From contig OY987308.1 of assembly GCA_963920635.1 (NCBI GenBank), positions 7,692,225 to 7,756,224 of the forward strand: a DNA stretch of 64,000 nt. Direction: 5' to 3'. The notes under the pieces are model-generated. The model ran no database searches. It was not told the origin of the DNA and saw only the letters and a program-made list of their open reading frames with translations. Of this stretch, positions 33,186 to 44,129 are shown piece after piece (position 1 is the first letter of the stretch; each line of letters opens with the position of its first letter). This DNA comes from Pseudeuparius sepicola. Taxonomy: Eukaryota > Arthropoda > Insecta > Coleoptera > Anthribidae. The translations under genes were made by a program, and so were the position numbers.

Positions 33186-34080
33186 ATAAATAAAAACAAA
33201 AATGCAAAACCGTAAATCAAAATATATCATATACATATGTAAAAAATAAATAAATATGTAGTATTATACATATTTATCAAAATAAAACAAAATTCTTTGG
33301 TTACTTAAAAAAATAATCACAGCTGCTGTCTTTTAACTTATAAGGAGACAAAAAATTATTTATCAACTGCCACTTTGAAAATTCCTTTTAAACAAAACAA
33401 AGGGAATCTGTCATTTCTGGTTTACAATTTTCTTTTATACCAGATCATTGCGTAAAATATTATATAAAATATTATATGTGAAGAGAAACAATATAGCTGT
33501 CAGATCTGATAATTCATTGTTGCTGAAGTAGCATGTCGCCATCTATCTTTGAACAAAATGTTGACACAACAATGAATTTTGCATTGTGTTTTAACTCATT
33601 TCTTCTTCGGGATCCCACCCGCCCCCAGAATAAACCCAGAGCGTTACAGTTTTCAGTCGGAAAGCTGCAACTTTTAACGGAAATTTATGCTAATCTCCGT
33701 TGCCACGATTTTTAATTTTGGCTCGTCCAATATACGGCGAGATATTTATAGAAGGCTAAATAAAAATCTCCGCACCACTATGCAACCATGTATACGCGAA
33801 AAGTTTTGTGCCGGAATTTAGCGAATTTTACTTAATTTATTGATATACAGGTATGTTATTTTCTATTATCTTAAAATAACATTAAATTAATCTTTACAGT
33901 TTCAAACAATACTTATTTAGTGACAAAAAGGTATGTACCAGACCAGCAGGTTTTAAACCATACAGAATCGTTTGAGGAAGAAGAGCGCCTGGGTGGACAG
34001 ATGTATAACCTAACCATTGTGTTTTGTACCGGAACCCGTCAGTTCGCGGTTTATTTTTTAAAGTTTTTCATCATAACTTT
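33186..34080. other. Spacer with one degenerate minisatellite fragment
   Basis: Mostly AT-rich unique sequence. At about 33600-33690 a single diverged unit of array 2 is seen (CTTCTTCGGGATCCCACCCG, CCAGAGCGTTACAG, TTTTCAGTCGGAAAGCTGCAAC). No coding gene supported. Confidence 0.55.
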
Positions 34081-34084
34081 TTGA

Positions 34085-34216
34085 GAGAACAATTCCATCA
34101 TGTTCTAGAAACGCGGAAGTGGTCACTGACATCCGAAGGTTATAAATAAGGCTTGACAGGGAGTTTTTAGGCTTTTTCCTCTCTGTTCTTCAAGCGACTA
34201 GTTTCGGTAATCGGTG
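34085..34216 (+). promoter_or_regulatory. Promoter-like stretch: TATA box with nearby TTCTAGAA
   Basis: TTATAAATAAGG at 34139-34150 is a good TATA box. About 30 bp upstream is GTTCTAGAAA (34102-34111), a two-unit heat-shock-element match, with extra GAA/TTC words at 34087-34095. About 30 bp downstream a pyrimidine-rich start region leads into a possible short leader exon ending at the donor TCG|GTGAGA (34213/34214). Inferred from motifs only; short matches like these also arise by chance. Confidence 0.35.
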
Positions 34217-34379
34217 AGATTGTGCACTCTTGATATTGTTTTTTTTTTTTTTTCGAATCATCTTTGATCATCGTGCCCAGTCTTCACCATTTATGAGCGG
34301 TTTAGTGTGAAAATTTTCTCTGGTGATCTAATTGACCGTGCTGTGCTAATATTTTGGTATTATTTTCATGTAACCACCA

Positions 34380-35350
34380 TCGAGGTTCTTTGGGTTGGTT
34401 TACGGCGAGCCTCGCCGTGTTGAGCGATTGGCGACGGAGGAACAAGGGTTTAACGAGCAGTTTGGGGTCCCTGCTACGGCTACACAGGAATCTGGGGTGA
34501 GTATTTTTTCAAATATTTCTTAGAAATTTTGGCTTTGTCACTTTTATGAAAAAATATCTCATCTCCCAGATTTGCTGTTTCTTTGTGGACCCACAGCTGT
34601 CTTACCACCCTGTTCGTACCTCTTGATATTGCCTTTAGTTAATTTAGTTGGATATAAATTTGTTGTGAAAGATAGCACAACGTATAAAGGCATAGCACAC
34701 GGTTTTTGTTAATCTTGTTTTATGCGTATTCTTTCACACTGAATCAGCTGTTAGCAAGTGCCGTTACTTGTCGCTTGCTAAATCTTTAAATTGTTCCTTA
34801 TTGCATGTCATTTCATATATTTTTTTTTCGGAACAGAGAGAAGCCAAGGTTTTCTTGTTTTAACCTAATTTAAGTGTCAGGGAAATCAACGTCATTGGCT
34901 GTTCTTTATTAATATATTTTTTTCTACGTCAAGAATATTCTCAATCTCTTATCGAGTCATTTATACCCCCTTAATTAATTATTTGAGCTATCGCTGTGCA
35001 CAGTAGTTTTGCTGTAATATCTAGTTTAATTATAAATTTAACCTTATTTTATTCCACTTTGTAAAAGCACAGGATTTACTTGTTGCGTGTTTGAATGTAT
35101 GCTGTTTCAATTTTTACCCTTTCATGTAACACCGAGGGACAAGAGGACTAAGGGAACAACCTCAACTACCCTTGCCACAAGTGGTGATACTCCGTCGACG
35201 ACCAGGCCTGTTGAACTGTCTCAACACACCCAGGTTTCCGGCTCAAAGATCACGACCTTGCTTTCCCGAGAGCTAGCTGTGGAAGCTGTCTACCTTGAGG
35301 AGCCTGGATTCCCGGTGGCTGACCAGTTGCCACAGCCAAAACTAACTGAG
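34380..35350 (+). other. Two exon-like, GC-richer segments of unknown origin
   Basis: Segment 1 (about 34380-34496) ends at the donor TCTGGG|GTGAGT. Segment 2 starts after a CACAG acceptor near 35072 and ends at the donor ACTGAG|GTATTC (35350/35351). Segment 2 is open from 35087 and encodes a Thr/Ser-rich stretch (TTSTTLATSGDTPSTTRPV) followed by LLSRELAVEAVYLEEPGFPV. Composition differs from the AT-rich surroundings. I recognise no domain. It could be part of a spliced transcript from the promoter-like stretch at 34.1 kb or a retroelement leader. Confidence 0.35.
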
Positions 35351-35624
35351 GTATTCCTATCGACAGTGATCATCCAAAGTTACAAGACTCTTTTTCTTCG
35401 AAACAGCATGTCATTGTAGTAAATGAATGTTTTCTTCAATTTTAACATAACCTTTTTTATCAATTTAGTCTATTTGTAAAAAGCTTAAATAATTATTGAC
35501 AGCTGTACTTGTTCATCTCAGTTCTCAACAGAACATTAAATTTGTAAAATATTACTGTTTTATTTTTTTATGCTCAGTCTTTTAAGGCCCATTCTTTCAA
35601 CAAATTAAAATAAATAACCCTTTG

Positions 35625-36400
35625 GGGTTATAAACTTTTTAACTTTACGATTTTTTCTCGCCGCCACTGTTGTAACGGTAGCACCCACGCGTTTTTCTTT
35701 CCTTCGGGTCCCACCCATCCCCCAGCCCCCAGAAAAAAACCCAGAGCGTTACAAACAGTTTTCAGTCCGGAAGCTGCAACTTTTTAACTTTACGATTTTT
35801 TCTCGCCACCACTGATGTTTGTAACAGTAGCACCCAAGCGTTTTTCTTTCCTTCGGGTCCCACCCGCCCCCCAGAAAAAACCCAGAGTGTTACAAACAGT
35901 TTTCAGTCCAAAAGCTGCAACTTTTTAACTTTACGATTTTTTCTCGCTGCCACTGACATCTGTAACGGTAGCACCCACGCGTTTTTCTTTCCCTTGGGGT
36001 CTCACCCGTCCGCGTCCCCCAGAAAAAAATCCAGAGCGTTACAAACAGTTTTCAGTCTGAAAGCTGCAACTTCTTAACTTTACGATTTTTTCTCGCCGCC
36101 ACTGACGTTTGTAACGGTAGCACAAACGCGTTTTTCTTTCCTTCGGGGTCCCACCCGTCCACCAGAAAAAAACCAGAGCATTACAAACAGTTTTCAGTCC
36201 GAAAGCTGCAACTTTTTAACTTTACAATTTTTTCTCGCTGCCACTGACGTATGTAATGGTAGCACCCATGCGTTTTTCTTTCCTTTGGGGTCCCACCTGA
36301 CCCCCAGAAAAAAACCCAGAGCGTGGCAAACAGTTTTCAGTCGGAAAGCTGCAACATTTTAACTTTACGATATTTTCTCGCCGTCACTGTCCTTTGTAAC
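35625..36400. repeat. Minisatellite array 2, about 146-bp unit, five copies
   Basis: Five units share AACTTTACGATTTTTTCTCG, CCGCCACTGACGTTTGTAACGGTAGCACCC, CGTTTTTCTTTCCTTCGGG, CCCCCAGAAAAAAACCCAGAGCGTTACAAACAG read in pieces, and TTTTCAGTCCGAAAGCTGCAAC. Copies start at about 35637, 35784, 35930, 36076 and 36220. Units differ by small indels and substitutions, so the array is moderately old. Confidence 0.9.
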
Positions 36401-37090
36401 GCTACTGTCTTATTTTTCCCTACCCACTGCAAAGCGATTTCCCGATCCGAATTCAATTACAAATTTCCCTGCTACTCCCAAAGCCACTGTCGTTTGTAAC
36501 GCCACTGTCTTAATTTTTTTCAACTCTCTTACGTCCTTGCTATCCACTTGCAAAACATTTACCCCATCGGAATCGATTTAAATAATTTCGCAATTTCTCC
36601 CGCCGCCACTGTTGTTTGTAACGCTACTGTCTGATTTTTTCCTGCAGCCTCGGGGTCCCCTCCTACCCACTGCAAAGCGATTTCCCGATCCGAATTCAAT
36701 TACGAATTTCCCTGCTACTCCCGCCGCCACTGTCGTTTGTAACGCCACTGTCTTAATTTTTTTCAACACTCTTACGTCCCTACTATCCACCTGCAAAACA
36801 TTTACCCCATCGGAATCGATTTAAATAATTTGGCAATTGCTCCCACCGCCACTGTTGTTTGTAACACAACTGTTTTAATTTTTTCAATTCTCTTACGTCC
36901 TTAATATCCACCTGCAAAACATTTTCCCCATCGGAATCAATTTAAATAATTTCGCAATTTCTCCCGTCGCCACTGCCGTTTGTAACGCCACTGTCTTCAT
37001 TTTTTTTAACTCTCTTACGTCCCTACTATCCACCTGCAAAACATTTTCCCCATCGGAATCGATTTAAATAATTTCTTAATTTTTCCTATT
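36400..37090. repeat. Minisatellite array 3, related core, about five copies
   Basis: Units contain CTCCCGCCGCCACTGTCGTT, TGTAACGCCACTGTCTTAATTTTTTTCAAC in pieces, CTCTTACGTCCCTACTATCC, ACCTGCAAAACATTTTCCCC and CATCGGAATCGATTTAAATAA. A variant unit (TGCAAAGCGATTTCCCGATC, CGAATTCAATTACAAATTTC) alternates in the first part. The array abuts array 2 and shares its CCGCCACTG-CGTTTGTAACG core, but the rest of the unit differs. Confidence 0.85.
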
Positions 37091-37094
37091 GAAA

Positions 37095-37857
37095 TATAGG
37101 TATTTCTATATTTGTTTTTTTTTTCTCCCCGTCACCGTCTATTTTTCTCATTACCCTTACTTTTTTTCAGTCTCATTTTTTCTAATACCCCCTGTAAAAA
37201 GAAAAATTTGGGAGCTAGCTTCACACTGGACACTAGCTCCCTAAAAGCACTACTTTACTGGTCTACTGTAAAATTCTGGGAGCCGGCTCCCAATAGCTTC
37301 ATGGACATCGAAACGTCATATTTTAAGGAATATATTTTTATTTCACTGGAGACACTTTTGCGTTTTTACCAATATCTTCAAATTTACAAGCTGCAATGGA
37401 TATTTTCAAATCACAAAATGGTTTCATCGCCACCCCTAAATATGCCACAGGATCATCCTGTACACGGGACACATAGGCACGGGGCCGGACAAAAAACAGG
37501 GCCGCATGTGCCACACCGTTCACACCCCAGTCCTGTTTAAAGTAGAAGTCTAATGAATGGAATAAGAAGTGACATTATTTTGGTTCAAAGAATCTGTGGT
37601 CACTGGATCGACCCTCGTGAAGAACCTGCTACAAATCTCGATTTTAAGAATCGGATGATTGAGATCGGATGTCAGGATTGCAACATGATTTGAGTATTGA
37701 GATAGAGGTTCCGATGGACAGCGACAATATTGTGGGCAAACCATTGCACAATGAAGCCAAAATAGCAGTGGTTGACACTCCTACCCCACACACAGGCATG
37801 TGTTGCTCCTACCTATTTACCTACCTACTTCTAGTTTTTAGAGTACTTGCCTGTTAC
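37095..37857. other. No gene recognised
   Basis: Sequence between the minisatellites and the 10-kb nest. A small hairpin GGGAGCTAG...CTAGCTCCC lies at about 37210-37241, with a second GGGAGCCGGCTCCC palindrome at 37278-37291. Open frames (for example 37112-37540) show no recognisable domain. Confidence 0.5.
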
Positions 37858-38030
37858 GAGGGTGGTATGGTAGGTAATTGATGAGCCTACCAATGAAAGC
37901 ATTATTTTTTATTATTTTTATTGTTTTATTTTTCAACATAGTCCCCTTTTAGGGCGATACACTTTTCCCAACATGTCTCCAACTTCTTCAACCCCTCAGA
38001 AAAATATGATGTAGGGAAATCTGCAAAATA

Positions 38031-38580
38031 CAGGGTATAAATGAATAAGTGCGAAAAAATTCAAGTGGTGAATCTTTGAGTGATTCTAAGACGAAAAGTT
38101 TATATAAACATAGGTCCGGTAATGCTTCCTTTTCAATATACAGGGTGTCAAACTATCTTAATAATCCTTTAGCCGATTTTGTTGAAATTTGGCAGTGTTA
38201 TTGTTTATGGTAGAAAGAGGTTAATTTAGCCAACTTTTTTGTCTCTTGAATTATGCTCGTATCTCGCATCGTTTTTGAGAAAAAAAAAATAAAAATCACT
38301 TTATTGCATGTCTCCGGGACAACATAATAAAAAATTAAAACTACCAATTAACAAAAACTAGGGTATACCCAACATTTCTTCCATATTAATAGTTTATTCT
38401 AGTCTTAAAAATTGCTATAAACGGTAATGCTAGCTATAAAAAAATTTTGTTTCATTATAATAATTATTAAAAAATGTTTGACACCGAAGCATTAGCGGAC
38501 CTATGTTTATATAGACTTTTGGTCTTAGAATTACTCAAAGATTCACTTGAATTTTTTCGCACTTATTCATTTACACCCTG
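38031..38580. mobile_element. Foldback MITE with TA duplication
   Basis: The left end CAGGGTATAAATGAATAAGT pairs with the right end ACTTATTCATTTACACCCTG. Pairing continues through GAATCTTTGAGTGATTCTAA and TATATAAACATAGGTCCG for about 105 bp. A further CAGGGTGTCAAAC...GTTTGACACC pair (about 38142-38485) marks a second element at its centre. TA flanks the outer ends. Confidence 0.75.
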
Positions 38581-38665
38581 TATAAGGTGAGGTGGGGCAA
38601 GAGCATTTACGAAGCAAGTGCAGCACTCATTATTTTCATCGATATCCTTAGGTAAATGGCAGCGC

Positions 38666-39408
38666 TAGAGATGCGAAGGAGGGAACGTTCCCGTTCGTAC
38701 TCGGAGAACGTTCGCGAACGTTCCCTACCCATGTGCGCGCACGTATTCTCAAGAGCACTAAAGAGCACGAAAAGGAACGTTCCCTTGAAAATGCTCAAAA
38801 TGCTCGAAATTTTAAGCACAAAAAGAAGAAGGTGTGACGACATTTGAAAAATTTGGCAATATCGCAATTTTCAAAATCTATGTGGCACCGCTGCTACCGA
38901 GGCAGGCGCAGTTATATATTACTGTGGCGCGCAGCACGCTTATTTTATGTGGGTAATCTATATCTATGCATTCTGTTGTGGGTTGTTGAGAATAATGCTA
39001 GGCGCTACGACTACGAGTGCTACGATCGTCGAACTTCGTACTTGTAAATTACATCTTCTATACCATTGAATTGAGTATATACGATCGTCGAACTTCGTAC
39101 TTGTAAATTCTATCTTCTATACCATTGAGTATATACGATCGTCGAACTTCGTACTTGAATTGTAAGATATTTATAATCAATTCTATCTTCTATACCATTG
39201 AGTACGATCGTCGAGCATTTTTTTTTGTAAGACCCGTTCTTCCGTATTGACAAAGGCAAGACGGAGACACAAGCGCTCTGCGAACTGAGGTAAAAGGGCA
39301 AGCTTGCAGATCCCGTCATCATCAATCTTTGAGCATTTTCAGCATTTTGAGCACTTTGTGAATATTCTTGAGCATTTTAGGAACATGCTCGAGAATTTTG
39401 CATATCTA
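38666..39408. mobile_element. hAT-type MITE filled with GAACGTTC and GAGCATTTT words
   Basis: The ends TAGAGATGCGAA (left) and TTGCATATCTA (right) are inverted, with a perfect 8-bp target duplication GGCAGCGC (38658-38665 and 39409-39416). The left part repeats the palindromes GGGAACGTTCCC and GAACGTTCGCGAACGTTC, the right part GAGCATTTT and CATGCTCGAG. A tandem repeat lies in its middle. Non-coding. Confidence 0.85.
39005..39222. repeat. Three-plus tandem copies of a 60-bp unit
   Basis: The unit contains GAGTATATACGATCGTCGAA, CTTCGTACTTGTAAATT and ATCTTCTATACCATT. Copies start at about 39018, 39073, 39127 and (partial) 39199. It lies inside the hAT MITE at 38666-39408. Confidence 0.8.
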
Positions 39409-39693
39409 GGCAGCGCCACCTATGACCATCTGGTCTAAGTAATCTATCTTCCATAACCTAACACCTTCCGACCACATGTGTTGAGAATGTGTTATTTTTC
39501 CAATATTTTGACAACTATGTTTTTGGTAATGGGTTGCACTTGCTCCATCCTTTTTAGCTTATGCGGCAAGTACAGCTTATTTCAGTGGGGCAAGAGCGAA
39601 TCATAGTACGCACTTGCCCCGCTTTCGTTTGTGCCTTACCAAATTACTGAAAAAAGCGGCTTAGGTGTGCTGTTTTTTCTTTTCAGGACAATC

Positions 39694-40090
39694 ATGGTTC
39701 GTAATTACATTCGAAACAGTAATCGGGGTTCTACCTATTCTCCGGAACAGCTTAAGACAGCTGTAAGTAAATAGTGTTAAAAACGGAATTTTGATAATGT
39801 ATCGGGCTAGTTTGGTGTACAATATACTTAAAAATACAATAGCTGATCATGTTAAAGAATGAAGAGGTCAAAAAAGCTTAAGTTATGGTAGAACAACAGA
39901 TCTTACCCTCGAAGATGAGAAGTCAGTAGCTGACTGTGTTCGTTGGTTAGAAAAATGGGGATTTGGTTTATCCCAAAAGGAAATAATGCAGCTAGTAGGT
40001 GACTATGTAATAAGTAACCAAATCAAGACCCAGTTTAAAATGGAGTTCCAGGCAAAGATTGGTTCATCAATTTCAGATGTAGACACAATT
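39694..40090 (+). pseudogene. N-terminal part of the second pogo-like transposase
   Basis: ATG 39694 starts MVRNYIRNSNRGSTYSPEQLKTAV, the psq-type helix-turn-helix start of this family, followed at once by a donor-like GTAAGT and a stop. Downstream (39850-40090) the DNA-binding region continues in another frame (RTTDLTLEDEKSVADCVRWL, EKWGFGLSQKEIMQLVGDYV, then GKDWFINF). The coding sequence is then separated by about 4 kb of insertions from its catalytic half at 44130. Confidence 0.7.
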
Positions 40091-41099
40091 GTAACAGTTC
40101 AATTATATAAAGGAAGAAATGTATATTATTATTAGTTTTCTTAACACATTAATGTCATAAGTATATATTCTCAATGCAAGGGAACTTTGTTTAGCAAGTC
40201 GAAACGCGGTCACAGCTTGGGATACTTCATAATGTAAATACCGAGGTAAATACATACCGGGATACGAAATGGAACACTGTGGGGAAGATACTGCTTGCGC
40301 ATCCCATTTACAGAAATTTCAGCAATATTATCTAACATTATATTTACTTTCAATTTTCCAGTTAAATTTTATAGGTTATACCATCATGTCAAAATTTATT
40401 CTTCTTCTTCACATTCTCTGTCATTCATTTGAACTACCATCCGCTAACTTAAGAAAATAAATTCAAAATATCACTAATAGTAATTCCTTTTTTATATAAA
40501 CAAGGAAATTATAAAAGGCGAGCCATGGGCAAAATTGAGATTATTAACTCGAAGTTCTTCTTGTGCTGAGTACTACGCTGCCAGTAAGTGAATCTTTTCT
40601 TTCTTGCACATCGACTCTGTCGGATCTCGGCTAACGCAAACTCAGAGAAAAGCACAAAGCATCTCAATTTATTAGTGCAATCCGTATTACAGGATATATC
40701 GCAGAAGAACCGAAAAGCCACTACGAAGCCACACAACAACAAAGGTGAGCCCTGAACGCTTTTTTTATTGCAAACGTTTTTTGTCTCCAACTTTTCCGTT
40801 TTATCAAATATTGCTGAAGGTTTTCTGAGATTGTGCAAACATGTGTTTTTCTTTCCTATCGCAGGCTTCCAACTGAAAGTTCAGTATCAGCTTTCAAGTA
40901 AATAAGTTCGAAGCTCGCGGGCTTCAGAGCTGCAAGGCTACAGGCTTCGAGTTTAGACTTCACGGCTACAGCTCCGTTGCTGTATGGCCAATCGAGCTAG
41001 AAGTGGTATCCAGAGTTGTGAATCGACGTTCTCTACGACACGTAACGTACTACCTTCATTTTCTTCCACGTTAACTGCCAGATCTTTATAAAATATGTA
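40091..41099. other. Unrecognised sequence splitting the pogo transposase
   Basis: About 1 kb with no coding frame I recognise. It may be a pogo-gene intron plus insertion debris. A minus-strand 109-codon frame (40509-40838) shows no domain or splice context and is treated as chance. Confidence 0.45.
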
Positions 41100-41101
41100 T
41101 A

Positions 41102-42295
41102 CAGGGTGTCTCCTTTTAAGTGTATACAAATCGATAAAAAATGTATTTTGTGAGATATTTTCAAAAACCTTTTTTGTTTGAAAGGTCTTCAAAAACCGCT
41201 TCTTTTGACCTTCCTGCCATTTTCAAAATGCAAATCCAGGGCCAGCTGCGATTTTCGCGAAACCTTTTAGCGATTTTTTTATTATTTAAAGTCTGACCGC
41301 ACAGCGTTAATCAGAACACCCCAAAACCCCTATATACCAAATTTGAATAAAAAATATACAGGGAGTTCCATTATGCAGGGTGTCAAAGTTGAGCAAAATA
41401 GGAATTTTAAAGGCATCTGCCAAGTCAAGTGTGCCATGGAATCCCCTCAAAACAGTTGAATGGTCAACAGAACCACTCAAGTTGTTGGTGTGCAAAGGTC
41501 CAATACGAAACATTCAGAGTGCTCTTATCTGTGCCATCTCAAATTTCTCAAAAATCGAGTATATCAAAACCGCTCCACATACTATAAGCAAACTAAATCT
41601 AAAAAATACAGAAGCCTGCCAGTCAGTAAGTCCATATCAGTTAAGGTGGCTGGTGTGTCACAACAGGAATCGCACAGAAAATGTATCATCTTAGACAGTG
41701 ACTTTATTGAGAAAGGCCCAATAATTTAAATTGTTTTTATTTGTTGGTAGGCATTTTGTAAAGAAATAAATTACCTTTGTGTTTATTAATATTTTTTCTC
41801 AATGATTCCAGAGCACTCCTGATCAGTATAAAGTTTAATAAAAATTAAGAATTTTGAGATGGCTCACAGAAAAATACCCTGTATATTTTTGTAGTAAATC
41901 TTTTCACACCAACATTTTGAGTGGTCCTGTTGACCATGCAACTGTTTTAAAGGGATTTGGCTCGCCAGATGTCTTTAAAATTCCTATTTTGCTCAACTTT
42001 AACACGGTGTAGACCCGAACACCCTCTACATTTTTTGTTCAAATTTAGTATATGGGGGTTTTCTGATTAACGCTGTTGTGTTAGATTTCAAATAAAAAAA
42101 TCGCTAAATGGTTTTTGTGAAAATCGGGGTATAAAAAAAATCGTAGTCGTCCCTGGATTTGAATTTTGACAAAAGTAAAAACGTCAAAAGAAGCGTTTTT
42201 TGAAGACCTTTCGAACAAAAAAAAACGGTTTTTGAAAATATCTCACAAAATTACATTTTTTATCGATTTGTATACACTTAAAAGTAGACACCCTG
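41102..42295. mobile_element. Foldback element, about 1.2 kb, TA-flanked
   Basis: The left end CAGGGTGTCTCCTTTTAAGT pairs with the right end ACTTAAAAGTAGACACCCTG. Arms of about 400 bp follow (TATACAAATCGATAAAAAAT, CAAAATAGGAATTTTAAAG, CAACAGAACCACTCAA and their complements at the right). The loop is about 41510-41900. Both ends adjoin TA. Confidence 0.8.
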
Positions 42296-42303
42296 TATGT
42301 ATA

Positions 42304-43836
42304 CACTGTGTCCCGGATAAGAATGAACAGCATGGGGATATTGCAAACGGTGAGAGACAGAGCAACGGTTAAATGGGGAAAAAGTTGCGCAATTTCGAGG
42401 TCAATAAAATGGCGCAAACAGATTTCTAATATCTTTTTTCGTTTTTGAGTTATTTTGAAAAAAGTAAAGTTTTGCGTTTTCGATTTTATTTTTTTCTGAA
42501 GTTGTTATCACAGATAGAAAAAAAAGAAAATCACTTTCTTATGGCACTTTTTAACGGGCTTTAAGATGGCGTTTTTAGATTTGTTCTACAACATTTAGTT
42601 TTTGAGAAACCATCTTCAACTTTATTTTTTTAAATACGGACCTGGATTTTTTTTTGCAGATTTTGAAAGCACTTTTCATTGCAAATACCATGATGTATGA
42701 CACGAAATATTTTTAAAATGTTTTGAGACAATTATTCTGAAAATTCCCTTTTTTCCATTCATTTTTTTCTAATGCGGCCCTGTATTTAATAATAAGAAAT
42801 CTAAATATTAATCAGTATTGTCAACAATTTAACTTACAACTTATCTTTCAATTATTGGAGAACTAAAAAAGGACGGCAAAGACTAATAACAGTCACATAC
42901 GATAATGAAAAAAATAATAAAACCCCCCACCTAGAAGATTTTGAAACAACGAAACCAACCCCTTGTCATTTGTCATAACTCCCACTGCATTATTTAGTTA
43001 ACAATTTGTATCATTAGAAATGGAGGATGCTTTTTCAAATGGCGACAAATTTAACATGTCAGCATGTTATATCTTGCGTCACAGAAATAGTGTAGAGGCC
43101 GAACGAATGTATTGTTACAATTAATAAATAGCAAAAGTTATTGGTTTCGTTGGCTTAAAGCTTTCTTCTGACAATTAGAAAAAGCGAAGAATTTACTCCA
43201 AAACACAATGCGACACTGTTTGCTGTACAACAACAGAGGAAAACACTTACCAGACAGAGCCGTATTTAAAAATATTAAGTTTTTGAAGTAAAAATAAACT
43301 GTAAATAAATTGTTGTCAATACTGATTAATATTTAGACTTCTTATTATTAAATACAGGGCCGCAATAGAAAAAAAATGAATGGAAAAAAGGAATAATCAG
43401 TATAATTGTCTCAAAACATTTAAAAAATATTTCGTGTCATACATCATGGTATTTGCAATGAAAAGTGCTTTCAAAATCTGCAAAAAAAAATTCAGGTCCG
43501 TATTTAAAAAAATAAAGTTGAAGATGGTTTCTCAAAAACGAAACGTTGTAGAACAAATCTAAGAACGCCATATCTTAAAGCCCCTTAAAAAGTGCCATAA
43601 GAAAGTGTTTTTCTTTTTTTTTCTATCTGTGATAACAACTTCAGAAAAAAATAAAATCGAAAACGCAAAATTTTACTTTTTTCAAAATAACTCAAAAACG
43701 AAAAAAGATATTAGAAATCTGTTTGTGCCATTTTATTGACCTCAAAATTGCGCAACTTTTTCCCCATTTAACCGTTGCTCTATCTCTCACCGTTTGCAAT
43801 ATCCCCATGCTGTTCATTCTTATCCGGGACACAGTG
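42304..43836. mobile_element. Foldback element, about 1.5 kb, abutting the previous one
   Basis: The left end CACTGTGTCCCGGATAAGAA pairs with TTCTTATCCGGGACACAGTG at the right. Arms run about 530 bp (42304-42835 with 43306-43836) with few mismatches. The loop of about 470 bp is unique sequence. Only TATGTA separates this element from the one ending at 42295. Confidence 0.85.
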
Positions 43837-44129
43837 TATATGTTTTAATTAGCTTAGCTTAAGTTAGGTAATTAGGTAGCTTAGCTTAGGAAGTTCGATA
43901 CTAGATTCAAATTAGTTAATGGCATAATGTTATCTTCGGAATATTGGACAAATCGTAAAATTTAAATGTATGTACTTTATCATGCTTGAGCGTATCATTC
44001 ATTTCTAAGGACAGTTGCGAACTCAACCCAGCTCCATTGAGCTACCGAGTGGGGCGAAATATTCCTGCTTTAACAGTAGGCGCTAAACGACCCACTATAA
44101 ACTTTGTGGTACGCAAGCAATAACATCGC

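Noticed and set aside
40509..40838. 109-codon minus-strand frame
   Set aside because: No recognisable motif and no exon context inside a mobile-element nest.
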